From: Azolla pinnata
Lineage: Eukaryota > Streptophyta > Polypodiopsida > Salviniales > Salviniaceae
DNA length: 33,316 bases
Direction of reading: 5' to 3'
Assembly (NCBI GenBank): GCA_037176905.1
Contig: JBBBWG010000548.1
Location: 1 to 33,316 of the forward strand
A program made the position numbers and the translations under genes. Position 1 is the first letter of the stretch, and the number at the start of each line of letters is the position of its first letter. Below, piece by piece: positions 11,452 to 27,614 of this stretch. The notes under the pieces were generated by a model, which was not told the DNA's origin, did no database searches, and saw only the letters and a program-made list of their open reading frames with translations.

Positions 11452-11877
11452 GACATGTTAAAATCTCCTTTCTTTTTTGCCCCTCTTATTTCAACGGCTC
11501 TCACTTCTGTCTGCTGCTTTCTGTAGATGTCTTCTTGTTGTTTGTTTTCTTTCCTGTCAAAATACCATGTATTTTGTTGAGAAAATCGAGATGCAGTTTC
11601 TGCATCTCTATGAAGCCAGCCTGATTTTAGCCCCAAAGCTACACTGACAATCACCTGGAACTCATATCATTCATCAGATCAATCATTTGTTCCCTCGTTT
11701 TCCGAGCAAAACAAGGTCATGCATGCATACAGATTCCAGTCACACACGTATGAAGAGACACCATGCACGGCTATGGTGGCTTGCATATATATATATATCT
11801 GCATCTATATACAGACATACTGTTGTTGATATATGCATAAGCTCTGACTCTCTACCGCCTTATCTGGCCAGTACAAG

Positions 11878-14800
11878 ATGGCCAAACCCAAGAGTGATGG
11901 TACCTGGAAGATCAAGAAGCACTACCCTCTGTCTCTAGCCAAGAAGCTCCACTACCAAATTCCTTTTGCTGCTGCATGTGTGGTGCGTTCCCGGAAGAGA
12001 AGATCTACTGCTACCATTAGAAGGATATTGCGCCGTCGTCATGCTACAACTGCCCCGGCTACAACTGCCCAGAGGGAGAAGCTGCATCGATGGCGAGGAT
12101 CGGCTACCGCATCGATTGAGTGTCGCGTTCCGAAGCTGCAATCTGTCGGTGTGGACCCTTCCTTGAAGAAGAGCCGAACGAGCCCGTCAAATCCGGATCG
12201 AAAATTAGATTATATGAGCGATGCCGATTGCCGCCGCCGCCGCCACCGCAGCAATGCTGATGATGACAGTACTCATGTCGATGACGCCGATGGGCATGGA
12301 TTCAATTGTGGCTACAATGGTACTGGTATGCAAACCGACGGAGATTCATCTGAAGATGGCGATTGCAGCGATGATCAGGCTCGGCATCGACATGGGCAGC
12401 ATGCTTCTGATATGAGCTATGATGGTGGGCATGGTGGAGCTTTCTGTCATGGATCAGTAACAAGAAGACTGGGGAGGAGCTTCCACAGGAGAAGGAAAAA
12501 ACAAGAAGAAGATGCTGAATCTCATCAACTGCATGGGCATAGATCAGAAGCCCCAATCGGGCTGTCATCGAGCCGCCATTCGAGCCTCGCAGATAAGTAT
12601 AGGCCGAAATGCTTCAAGGAAGTTGTAGGGCAGGGCATGGTGGTGAAGGCTCTCTCCAGTGCATTGATCAAGGGGGCGATTGCGCCTCTCTATCTCTTCC
12701 ATGGGCCGAGGGGCACAGGGAAAACATCGGTGGCGAGGCTGTTTGCCGCATCGATCAACTGTTTTCGTGCAGAATCATCTTCATCAGCATCATCAGCATC
12801 GTCAGCATCGTCAGCATCGTCAGCATCGTCAGCATCGTCAGCATCGTCAGCATCGTCAAGCCGGAGAAGAAGAGAGAAGAGAAGAGAGGTGAGAGCTGGA
12901 AAAGAGAGGATTAAGAGGCTGATGATACACTCCATGCCCTGTGGATTATGTAAGCACTGCGAGAAGCGACTCGCATCGCGGAGCTCCAGCTGCGGCATTC
13001 ACGAGATTGATGCAGCTTGCCATCGCCAGATGCAGGGCGGTGGCATGATGCGATCCTTTCTCGCGGGGCGGATCGATTCACATGCTGAGTCCGTTCCCCG
13101 CGAGAAAGACGGCAAGGTGTTCATCATCGACGAATGCCATTTCCTTCCGGGAGAAGCATGGGACTCCATCATCCGTGCAACATCAGCCGCCGCCGACGGC
13201 AGCAGCAGTTCCAACAGCAGCAGCAACAATGTCTTCATCCTCATCACGGCAAGCATCGAGCAGCTGCCGAGGGCAGTGGTGTCGAGGTGCCACCGCTTCG
13301 CATTTCCAAAGCTCGGGCTTGCGGAGATCGCATCGAGGATGGAGGAGATGAGCGCGCTGGAGGGGATCGAAATCGAGCGAGACGCCCTGCAGCTCATCGC
13401 GGCACGATCGGATGGATCGCTGCGCGAGGCAGCGATCACGCTCGATCAGCTGCGCAGCTTCGGCCAGAGGATCACCGAACAAGTGATCGCCGAAATGGTA
13501 AGTAAGCCCCCCCCACCCCCCCTCGATATGCTTCGATCTGTGCTCGATCGATCGCATTAGAATTGCCCTTAGCATGTCTCCTCGATCTCGGAAAATCGGG
13601 TCATCGATCTTGTAATCTGAACTCGGGAGAAATCATCATTCCATAGGTGGGCCTTGTACCCGATGGGAAGCTGGTTGAGCTGCTGGAGCTCGCCTTCTCC
13701 GCCGACAATGTCGTGGGCACGGTTCGATGCACCAGAGAGCTCGTGGATTCGGGGATCGAGCCCACGGCGCTGCTGTCGCAGCTTGCCGGCGTCATCACCG
13801 ACCTTCTCGCAGGCGATTGCACTAGCCATCGATTCTTCGGCAGAAACATGTGTAAGAAGATCGATCGATGCATTCTTCTTTGGATTTCAATTCTTAGAAA
13901 AGACTGTTATGTACAAAAACAACACACACAAGCTTGATAGATCTATCTTATCTGTTCCAATGCTTTGGGTTGGTGGATCTTGAGCCTTGAGCAGTGAGTA
14001 GAGAAGATGTGGAGATGCTGCGGCAAGCGTTGAGGGTCTTGTCGAAGGCGGAGAAGCAGGTCAGACTATGTCGTATCAGCAGCAGGGCCTGCACATGGCT
14101 CATAGCTGCCCTCCTGCAGCTCTCAAGCTTCCATAGCTCAGCACAACAGCCTCAGCATCAGCATCAGCAGCAGCATCATCATCACCACCACATCACGGCA
14201 TCGAATGCCCACGAATCGTACCCCGTTTCTGCTCGAACCAGCGTCACGCAGAGCCCATTAACCCTCCTCGAAATCAGCGACAAAGAAACCGGCGATCTGC
14301 CATGCCTCGGCAACAACACGAACCGGGATCGCATCGAAGGTAGCGACGCCATCATCATCGATGCCGATTGCAGAGCTTCGGATCGATCGCAATGCCGGGA
14401 TCGTCGGCCCAAGGTGGCCAGAGCGGATCGGCGTGAAGCGAATCCTCGCCCCGTCAATCTGCCACAGCAATGCTTGCCGTTGCGGCGAATCCGCACGCCG
14501 AGCTCTGTCGCAGAGCATTGCAACGATTCATTGCCGAGGCATAACAATGCTCCTTGCAGCAGATCGAAGAGCGTCATGCACAAATCGGCACGGAGGATCC
14601 GCAGGCCCGAAACGAAGAGCTGCAATGCTGATCTTCTTCGATGTGCCGATGCATCGATAATACAACCCCTTGCGGCTACCGATATGAGAAGAGACATCAT
14701 CGAACCCGGAAGCAAGCTCGCAGCTGGTCAAGTGTACGAGACGGGCCATTCCACCATGGATGCTCTATGGGAGAAGCTATTGGAAGGCAGCCCGTCGAGC

Positions 14801-16178
14801 GTTCTCCGCCAGATACTCAGCGGCGAGGGCAAACTGGTCTCCCTCTCGGTCTCCGAAGGTACCCATCTCAGCTCTCTTCAGAGTACATACAAAAATTATG
14901 CATATATACATGCTGCGATACAAACTGTGTTTTTGTCGATCGATTCACGCCTTGTTTCGCCTTGATTCCGTGAAGCTTATGCGATCGCCCATCTTGAGTT
15001 CCGATCGATCGACGGCAAGCAGAGGGCAGATGCTCGGAAAGGGACGATCGCCAAGTCGTTTCAGATGGCATTGGGGTGTCCGGTTCAAGTGAGCCTGAGC
15101 GTCGCTGGAGAAGGGGAGATCGCCAAAGAAAGCCCGGCACAGGAGCTTCATGGCCCTACTACCCAAAGTCATAAGGTCAAGGCATGTCGATTGAAGAAGA
15201 ATGCCGCATCTCGACGGGATTCGGAAGGCGATTTCGTCGCCGATTGGGCAGAGTTCTTGTACGCGGATCAGAAGGATCCAGCGGCCGATAAGAGCATCCG
15301 CAGATCGATGAATCATCGTGATCCTAAGGTTGCTGGATCAGGTTGTGACGGTGATTCGGCGGCAGCCAGAGATCCGTCATCAGCTGCCAGCTTGACGAAG
15401 TGTGCGATCGATGAGATCTTGTTATCGAGATCGATCCCGATGCATTGTGGGAGCACTTTCCAAGGACATGCCATCCAGAAGCATTCTGCCCATGATCGAA
15501 GAGAAGACGATCGCAGAACAAAGGAGAGATCAGGGCCGCAACAAGGGGGCCAACACAGCAGTATTCGAGCGGAGGAAGCGATCGATGCCAAGCTTCTTGT
15601 TGCAGCTGCTAGCAAATCAAAGGCAGATAAGGTTTCCATGATGAGCTGCCAGCAGTCTTTCGGTGGGCANNNNNNNNNNNNNNNNNNNNNNNNNNNNNNN
15701 NNNNNNNNNNNNNNNNNNNNNNNNNNNNNNNNNNNNNNNNNNNNNNNNNNNNNNNNNNNNNNNNNNNNNCTGATCCAATCGGTGTATTCCGCATGCTGGC
15801 AACTGTTGTATCTAACACTGGCAGCTGCTTCTTCTTCTTCTTCTTCTTCTTGTTTGCTTTTGTTGTTGTTGGGCTGGAATAGGACGCCTGTGTACACAAC
15901 TGGACTGCTGTGTTGCAAAGTGGCGGCTCGGAGGAGCAGCTCGACGAGCAATCCAAGCAAGGTAAAATCATCGCTGGAAAATCCTCTTTTTTTTCTGGTG
16001 ATGAGGATGATGGGTTTTTTTTCTTTTTCTTGAGTGCTGTTCCTCGCGTTCTTGATCGAATCGTCAGGTCAAGATCGGCGCTGAAAGGAGTTCGCTCTGC
16101 AGGGCAAACTTGTCGATGATCGGCGCGATTTCCACGCTCGCAGGCGCTGGTGGTCGGAGCTCGCAGCGGGAGAGATGA
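11878..16178 (+). CDS. STICHEL-like protein (DnaX/DNA polymerase III gamma-tau-like AAA+ domain), interrupted by assembly gap
   Basis: STICHEL-family proteins are plant nuclear-genome proteins with a clamp-loader-like ATPase domain; Arabidopsis STI controls trichome branching. Exons: 11878-13497, 13647-13851, 13995-14858, 14976 to the gap at 15670, then less surely 15883-15961 and 16068-16178 (TGA). The first four splice phases agree. Residues: basic N-terminus; KYRP at 240-243; Walker A GPRGTGKT at 276-283; zinc-type cysteines at 295 and in CGLCKHC from 355; Walker B FIIDECH (Asp418); SRCHRF sensor/arginine-finger region; DGSLREA; then the STICHEL-specific LVPDGKLVELLELA, LRVLSKAEKQ and TWLIAALLQL segments. 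Odd points: about 50 extra residues with a Ser-Ser-Ala repeat between the first and second zinc cysteines, a His/Gln run near 14155-14195, and an N-terminus shorter than in Arabidopsis STI. An in-frame TGA at 11845 makes 11878 the first usable ATG. At least 1127 residues precede the gap. The C-terminal GLLCCKVAARR exon is tentative. Confidence 0.88.
12775..12859 (+). repeat. coding (TCAGCATCG)n minisatellite, Ser-Ser-Ala repeat
   Basis: Eight or so tandem TCAGCATCG or TCAGCATCA units lie in frame in exon 1 of the STICHEL-like gene and encode alternating Ser-Ser-Ala. A basic segment (RRRREKRREVR) follows. The repeat falls inside the zinc-binding loop of the ATPase domain. Unit number is likely variable. 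Confidence 0.92.
15670..15769. other. assembly gap of 100 N
   Basis: Exactly 100 N lie within the 3' part of the STICHEL-like gene. A round number suggests a placeholder, so the true length and the reading frame across it are unknown. The sequence after the gap runs into a (TTC)n tract, which may be why assembly failed. Confidence 0.99.
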
Positions 16179-16214
16179 AGGAAGGAAGAGCCTGATATTG
16201 CTGCCATGGATGGA

Positions 16215-16773
16215 TGGATATACATCGTCGAGCTATACCATCGATCTCACCACATCATGCCGATCGATCAGCTCACAAAACCTGTCACGATGCAGCAAAT
16301 GCAAGGAAGGAAGGAAGGACCTTCTTCTGAATTGTGGGGTTTTCTGCCCAGATTCTTTGCTCCCATGAATTCATCACCTCCCATGAATTCTTTCTCAGGA
16401 AAACACCGGCTGTGTACATCAGAGTCTAGAGAGATCCCAAACAACAGAAAGCACTGCATGATGCATCTCTATCTCTTCTACTTCTTGCTTGTTGCTGTTG
16501 TTGCTGTTGGGGATATGCATCGAGCTATATACCATCGATCTGACTACATCATGCCGATCGATCAGCTCACTAAACCTGTCAATGCGGCAAATGCAAGGAG
16601 GAAGGAAGGGCCTTCTTCTCAATTGTGGGGTTTCTACCCAGCTTCTTGCCCCCCCAATCAATTCATCATCTCCCATGAATTCTTTTCTCAGGAAACACTT
16701 GCTGTACATCAGAGTCTAGAGAGATCCCAAATAACAGAAAGCACTGTATGATGCATCTTTTTCTCTTCTCTAC
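16215..16773. repeat. tandem duplication of about 265-bp units downstream of the STICHEL-like gene
   Basis: Copy 1 is about 16215-16482 and copy 2 about 16511-16773, separated by a short GTTGCT-rich spacer. They share many long matches, including ATGCCGATCGATCAGCTCAC, CAATTGTGGGGTTT-like text, CCCATGAATTC, CATCAGAGTCTAGAGAGATC and ATGATGCATCT. Differences are scattered substitutions and small indels. Neither copy keeps a convincing open frame, so this is probably 3' UTR or intergenic DNA. Confidence 0.88.
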
Positions 16774-17801
16774 TGAATCTTGCCAAGTAAATCCGCTGCC
16801 TGACGCCGCCATTGCCACTTCTTTCACCTCGAATCCGATCGAGACAAATGCCTGACAATGGAGCCATTCAGCTGCCTCTTCCATGGTCACTCTCAAAAAC
16901 AGTTCCTTTCTTGGAAGAAAACATCAGACCATGCCCACCTTGTGCTTGCATGCCATAGCTCTCCCCTTCTCAATTCCTTTGCACCCTCCGATTCTATCAG
17001 GCTGCACACTCGGGGCGCTGGCCATACATCGATCTCGACAACATTTGGCAGCATTTGTACAAAACACAAGCATTTGATGTTATACCCTTTCTGTTTACAT
17101 GCATATCTCATCCAATCTTCTTCACGATCTCTCTCTGTTCTGATCACATCGTCGCCCTGGTCGCCAAATTGTGCAGTTGTTCAGATCCTTGTTCACAAGG
17201 AAAGTCATGTTTTGATGATCAAATGGCTCTCTTCATTCTGGCCCAAAGATTCTTCTGGGACCAGGAACAGAGTCTCGTGGCGGAAAATGGCAGCAATTTC
17301 TAGCACCATCTGCAGATGCTTTCAGAACCCAGAATAAGCCAATGTATATATCATCACCTGTAGCTGCAAACCCTCATCCATCCCTAAACCCTAATCCCAA
17401 CAACCTTAAAAGAACCCTAAACCTTTAACAAACAAAACCTGCATACACTCTCTCTGTGAAGAAAGCCATACACCCACATATTGATATACATATACAAACA
17501 GGCTCTGCCTCCAGTCCAAAAGAAGGTGCCATTTGCATCAACAGAAGGTGCCATTTGTTACCAAAACTCAGATGAAGAAAAGGAACCAAAAACCCTCTCA
17601 AAAAGAGGTCAAAACATGTGGTAAGATGTGGACTTTGGTCTTTCTTTTTTTACAAAGTTGGGGAAGAGAATGGTAGCAATCCACAGAGAATCTGTCTCTA
17701 TGGGGGGAGAGAATCTAGCAATTCACCCTCTATGGGGAAAGAATCTTCTCTGCAGGGAGAGATCCACTTCTCTACACAGAGGATCAAGGCATTCCCTAAC
17801 C

Positions 17802-17837
<36 letters not shown>

Positions 17838-17953
17838 GGAGAACCTAAGCATCTACTCTCTAGGGCAGCATCCACTCTCTAGAAGGCTATGGCCTGAGCC
17901 TCTGACAAGGGCAGAAGACATGGTGAGCTCTCTCCGTCTCCTCCATGCCCTAG
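16774..17953. other. intergenic stretch with unassigned open frames and a telo-box-like patch
   Basis: A plus-strand open frame of 159 aa (16858-17337) and overlapping minus-strand frames show no recognised domain. At 17385-17425 there are several AAACCCTAA-like motifs, then a duplicated AGAAGGTGCCATTTG at about 17522 and 17545, and (AT)n plus (GA)n runs at 17805-17838. The right end should contain the 3' UTR of the leftward LEA_2 gene. Confidence 0.4.
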
Positions 17954-18640
17954 CTATGCATCTACGGAGAAGCTCCTCTGGCAGGTGAAGGATTCGATGC
18001 CCCTGGAGACGAAGGAGATGTCGAGGCCGCAGCTGCAGAGCACGACGGCGTGATGGGAGAAGATCCCCAACGTGGTCACCTTCCCCACCACGGTGACGGA
18101 GACGCCCATCTGCAGGATCCCAGGTGCGGCGGAAGGAAGCCCGAGATCGGCGGCGCTCTCCTTCATCGCCGCCCCGGCTCCCGATCCATCCCCTCCATCT
18201 CCCTGCTGGAAGCTGCTCAGAGGAACGGAGAGCGTGGAGATGGATTTGGGCGCGATGGCGCCCTCGGGAATCGACGCATACCCGGCTTCTTGCCCGAAGC
18301 TTCTGTCGTAGAACAGCCTCGCCTTGCTGCCGCGCTGCACGTGGAAGACCGCCCTGTTAGGGTTGCGGATGGAGACGTGCAGGTCTAGGGTTACGTTGGG
18401 CGTGGCTATGGCGATGGTGGGGGGAGGAGCGGCGGCGGCGGAGAGGACGACGGGGGGGGCGGCCAGGGCGAGGAGCTGCATTGCGGGGATTTCCACTCGT
18501 GGGTCCTTGGGCTTGAAGAGCAGGAAGTAGAGGACGGCGAGGGCGATGGCGAGGGCGATTAGGGTTAGGGTTAGGGCGGTGCAGAGGAGCTGGCGCTGCT
18601 TGTGTCTGGATTTGTAGCTACCCTTGCCTCCTTTGCCCAT
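17954..18640 (-). CDS. LEA_2 / NDR1-HIN1-like (NHL) single-pass membrane protein, intronless, 228 aa
   Basis: The protein begins with a short Lys/Arg-rich cytosolic stretch (MGKGGKGSYKSRHKQRQ). One strong hydrophobic helix follows at about residues 18-42, then FKPKDPRVEI and a long extracytosolic LEA_2-type region. That region has the family's beta-sandwich pattern, including the VTLDLHVSIRNPN motif, YASIPEGAIAP and a TVVGKVTTLGI strand with two cysteines near the end (CSCG). NHL proteins sit in the plasma membrane or other endomembranes, and some act in defence or stress responses; the specific role here is unknown. The single-exon structure is typical of the family. Upstream on its own strand lies a CTT-rich minisatellite, probably in or near the 5' UTR. 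Part of the membrane helix is encoded by a CCCTAA-type telomeric repeat. Confidence 0.88.
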   Translation of the reverse strand: MGKGGKGSYKSRHKQRQLLCTALTLTLIALAIALAVLYFLLFKPKDPRVEIPAMQLLALAAPPVVLSAAAAPPPTIAIATPNVTLDLHVSIRNPNRAVFHVQRGSKARLFYDRSFGQEAGYASIPEGAIAPKSISTLSVPLSSFQQGDGGDGSGAGAAMKESAADLGLPSAAPGILQMGVSVTVVGKVTTLGIFSHHAVVLCSCGLDISFVSRGIESFTCQRSFSVDA

Positions 18641-18668
18641 GGCGAGGAAGGGGGAGGAAATGCAGAGC

Positions 18669-18923
18669 GAGAAGAAGAAGAAGAAGAGGAGGAGGAGGAG
18701 GAGGAGGAAGAAGAAGGGGAGCTATGGAGAAGAAGAAGCAGAGAAGCTATGGAGAAGAAGAAGCAGAGAAGCTAGCAGAGAAGCTATGGAGAAGAAGAAG
18801 AAGAAGCAGAGAAGCTATGGAGAAGAAGAAGAAGAAGCAAAGAAGTTATGGAGAAGAAGGGAAGCTATGAAGAAGAAGAAGAAGAAGAAGAAGAAGAAGA
18901 AGGGAAGCTATGGAGAAGAAGAA

Positions 18924-18955
<32 letters not shown>

Positions 18956-19135
18956 AGAAGGGAAGCTATGGAGAAGAAGAAGAAGAAGAAGAGGAAGAAG
19001 AAGAAGGGAAGCTATGGAGAAGAAGAAGCAGAGAAGCTATGGAGAAGAAGAAGAAGAAGAAGAAGAAGAAGAAGCTATGGAGAAGAAGGGAAGAGGAGAA
19101 GAAGAAGAAGAAGAAGAAGAAGACATGGAAGTCAG
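18669..19135. repeat. GAA-based minisatellite with GCTATGGAGAAG punctuation
   Basis: Variable (GAA)n or (GGA)n runs are punctuated about eleven times by GAAGCTATGGAGAAG, over roughly 470 bp that is almost all purine on the plus strand. All three plus-strand frames stay open, giving Lys/Glu-rich or Arg-rich artefact proteins. On the minus strand it is a long CTT tract just upstream of the LEA_2 start codon. A tract of this kind could form triplex (H-) DNA. Confidence 0.92.
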
Positions 19136-19212
19136 AAGAGAGTTAAGGACTTGTCAGAAGATTAGGACACTCTGATTTTGAGGCAGGAGGTCAAAGACCT
19201 CTTTGATGAGTC

Positions 19213-19405
19213 AAACCCTAAAACCGCTCCAAAAACCCTAAAACCGCCTCCACCTCCCTCTGCCTTGATTGCTCACTGGTCCAAGATTTTGGGGTTTAGG
19301 GTTTTAGGAAAGGGGGGCTTTCACTGGTCCTTGATTGGGGTTTAGGGTTTAGTGTTTAGGGTTTAGGGATTAGGGACTAGGGTTTAGGGTTTAGGGTTTA
19401 GGGTC
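19213..19405. repeat. interstitial telomeric tracts in opposite orientations
   Basis: AAACCCTAAAACC units occur at 19213-19247, then the opposite strand form GGGTTTAGGG at 19290-19305 and 19336-19405. The longest run (about 19337-19403) has eight or so TTTAGGG-like units, some degenerate (TTTAGTG, ATTAGGG, ACTAGGG). A repeated TCACTGGTCC (19273 and 19321) lies between them. This is an inverted, plant-type telomeric arrangement. Confidence 0.9.
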
Positions 19406-19899
19406 TATGGAAAGGGGGCATTCTGACTTGGGGGGATTCTGTGGAAATTAGCTGCTTCGTTGCTTGTGTGCCGCACATTGCGCCCTGGCAAATTCGGCTT
19501 TGCTCTCGCCCTCGAACTCCAACCGCGACGCATGACCGAAAGCATCGAGAAGCTGCTTGTCGATTCTGCTCGACTTCCTGTTCTTTGCCTCCTCCCTTCT
19601 GGGCACCGCCTCTTCTCGACGAATGGAAGGCAAGGGGCCACTTCCGTGTTGTCTGTATCGGAAAACCCACTTACATAGGAACGATGACAGAAGCAACTCG
19701 CTGCTCTCTCTCTCTCTCTCTCTTTGTTTGTTTGCCGTTTGGATTCATCGATCGATGGAGGCAATGGCTCATCGATCCGACCATCGAATGGATGGCTCTA
19801 GAGAAGCTCATCGGGAAGCTCATCGGGAACGCGAGCTCGTGAGAGATCCCGTTCCTCGAGACGACGGCTCCTGTGTTCGCCTCGTGGACTCTGCAGACC

Positions 19900-19942
<43 letters not shown>

Positions 19943-20450
19943 CGTTAAACAAGATCCGTCGAAATCTCGGAGTTCCCATTCCACACCAAGCAAGAGATCC
20001 AACTGGGACCATTTTTCACGTGCCGAAGCGTTCGAGGGTTTCGGAGCAAACATATTTTGCGAGAAAGAATAATAGATTAGTCGGCAGGTTTTGGGCTCGA
20101 GCGACAAGGGGAGCTTAGCACACCAAAACGAAACCCATCAAACCGCGTCGAATCGAGCAACGGTTATCAATCGGCTCGATCCTACTGGTATTGGCTCGGT
20201 CTATCTGCCGAGGATGGGCTCGAAACAGATGGGGCCGGTCGGCTGCTGAATTTGGCGGCGAGGAATGTGATGGGGCGGGGGAGCTAGAGCGCGACACTGT
20301 GAGAGCCCAACGGACTCCACGTGCATTTAAATCGAGTCGACCGTTTTCGGTCAGGGTCATCATTCTCTCTCTGCCAACGTATCAATCAATTGTGCTTCAG
20401 TTGTATCCTCCGGTTCTAAATCGGGTGGAATACAACATCATCATCAACAA

Positions 20451-20483
<33 letters not shown>

Positions 20484-21083
20484 TAGCAACAATATTGATA
20501 CCAGTAACAACAGTAGCAGCATCAACAACAGCTGTAGCGCCAATAGCAGCATCGATAGCAACTGTAACAACAATAACAACATTGCTGTTGGCTGCAATGA
20601 CGACACCACCACCATCGATGTCAACAGTTGCTATACAACCACCGAAACGACGATGACGACAACAGAATGACGACGACGACGACGACAACAGAACGACGAC
20701 GACGACGACGACAACAGAACGACAACGACGACGACGACAATTTGTGCATTACAAGCCAAGAAGCCAACAAGCCCCCAAATCAGGCAAACAAGCATCTCAT
20801 TGTGACTTAATGGATTTACTACACACACATGTTGCTCCAGAAGAACACAAGCTAAAAATATAGCTACAACACAGATTCAGCTCAGAGCAGAGCAGAGCCG
20901 AGCCGAGCGATCGGAAGAGAAAAACGCAGGAGTGTGAAGGATTCTGCTCTTGTGTGTATATCCCATCCACGGGAGCTTCCAGATCTTCCCCAGGAGAGAT
21001 TGTCGCAGGCTGTGCGTGCTCTCTATTCCGTATCTATGTGCACATTGCTGAGCGATCCGTAGAGAGAGATCCGCAGGAGAACG
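19406..21083. other. intergenic region between the LEA_2 and alanine aminotransferase genes
   Basis: The flanking genes are divergent, so promoters for both should lie here. The sequence has a (GA)n run at 19903-19940 and trinucleotide repeats at 20435-20745. Between them lies about 500 bp of complex but unrecognised sequence. Open frames on both strands are short, overlap the repeats and show no known motif. The last 100-200 bp should be the aminotransferase 5' UTR. Confidence 0.45.
20435..20745. repeat. (CAA)n to (CGA)n trinucleotide block
   Basis: A (CAA)n run (20444-20473) grades into interrupted CAA/CAG/ATC triplets, then into three tandem blocks of (CGA)n joined by ACAACAGAA (20645-20740). 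The phase of triplets is largely preserved for 300 bp, giving long Asn/Ser-rich or Asp/Thr-rich frames that are repeat artefacts. Confidence 0.88.
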
Positions 21084-26846
<5,763 letters not shown>

Positions 26847-27614
26847 TTGATCTCTTTTCTGTTGTAAACCACTAGATATACTTTCGATATAGGACTTCCA
26901 ATTCAAGGAAAACTTTGTTCTTTTTCTTGAGGAGAGAAAAGGTGCCTACAGACTAAAATAAAGAAAGAGATGGTAATTAATTGCCTGTAAGATAAGCTCT
27001 CTAAGGGCTCTGTATGCATCATCTTGGCCTTGCTATAGGTTTTGTCGGACAATGGAATTCCAATAAAAGCATGCGGATCGATGCCTTGAGCACACTGTGC
27101 CAGTCTGGCCGTATCTTTTGAACACTTTGTGTGATAGTAATCGATGTATCCCATGAAGTCCTTGAAGCTGTTTTTTCATTATTCAAGAATGGAGTCTTTG
27201 AAATGATCAAGAGAATTTTGGTGATATATCCCTTGAAGGAAATCATTAGATACCGTATATAGGTCTGGGATCAAGTTGGGCATAGCCCATTAAAGCTTAA
27301 TCTGATTCTTTCTCTTACTTTTGGATGTAGCTCCTGCCAGGTGAAGTTGCTGTTCCAATGAGAACCTCATCGAATCAGTGAGTACCAATGTGGCTGAATC
27401 GGCTTGCTACGCCACAACATCTGGTATTTTCTTATCTTGGAGGTGCTTTTCACATTGCCTAGGAGGTGAAGACACTGCACATTTGATGTTATGGATTCCG
27501 AAAGAAAAGTTTGTGATGTCATTTCAGAAAGAAAATTTGGTGTGGATTGGCGAAAGTTGGTTTTATGATAATAAGCATATCCAGGAAGCAAACACTTTGG
27601 TGGTGGCAGCTCAA

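Larger units (their letters stand above)
8940..11877. other. intergenic region between CWC15 and the STICHEL-like gene, no firm gene
   Basis: The first few hundred bases are probably the CWC15 3' UTR. A minus-strand open frame at 9759-9947 (62 aa, ending VMGATA) is not low-complexity but is unrecognised, short and lacks supporting exons. A weak minus-strand transcript candidate spans about 10138-11170: a short exon-like frame ending NEYDEAFMEVN* near 10138, an AG-flanked segment near 10830-10885, and a 5' end near the telo-box. It could not be assembled into one frame. GAA and TTC microsatellites occur at 10778-10821 and 11408-11451. Confidence 0.4.

Noticed and set aside
11367..11654. Arg-rich minus-strand open frame
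   Set aside because: The Arg run is a translation of the (TTC)n microsatellite on the opposite strand.
16858..17337. 159-aa plus-strand open frame
   Set aside because: No known motif, low similarity to any family I recognise, and minus-strand frames overlap it fully.
18624..19175. 183-aa Lys/Glu-rich plus-strand open frame
   Set aside because: All three frames are open across the GAA minisatellite, so openness carries no coding information.
26903..27246. Overlapping minus-strand frames suggestive of a decayed gene
   Set aside because: No recognised domain and no consistent splice structure; probably 3' UTR of AlaAT or intergenic DNA.
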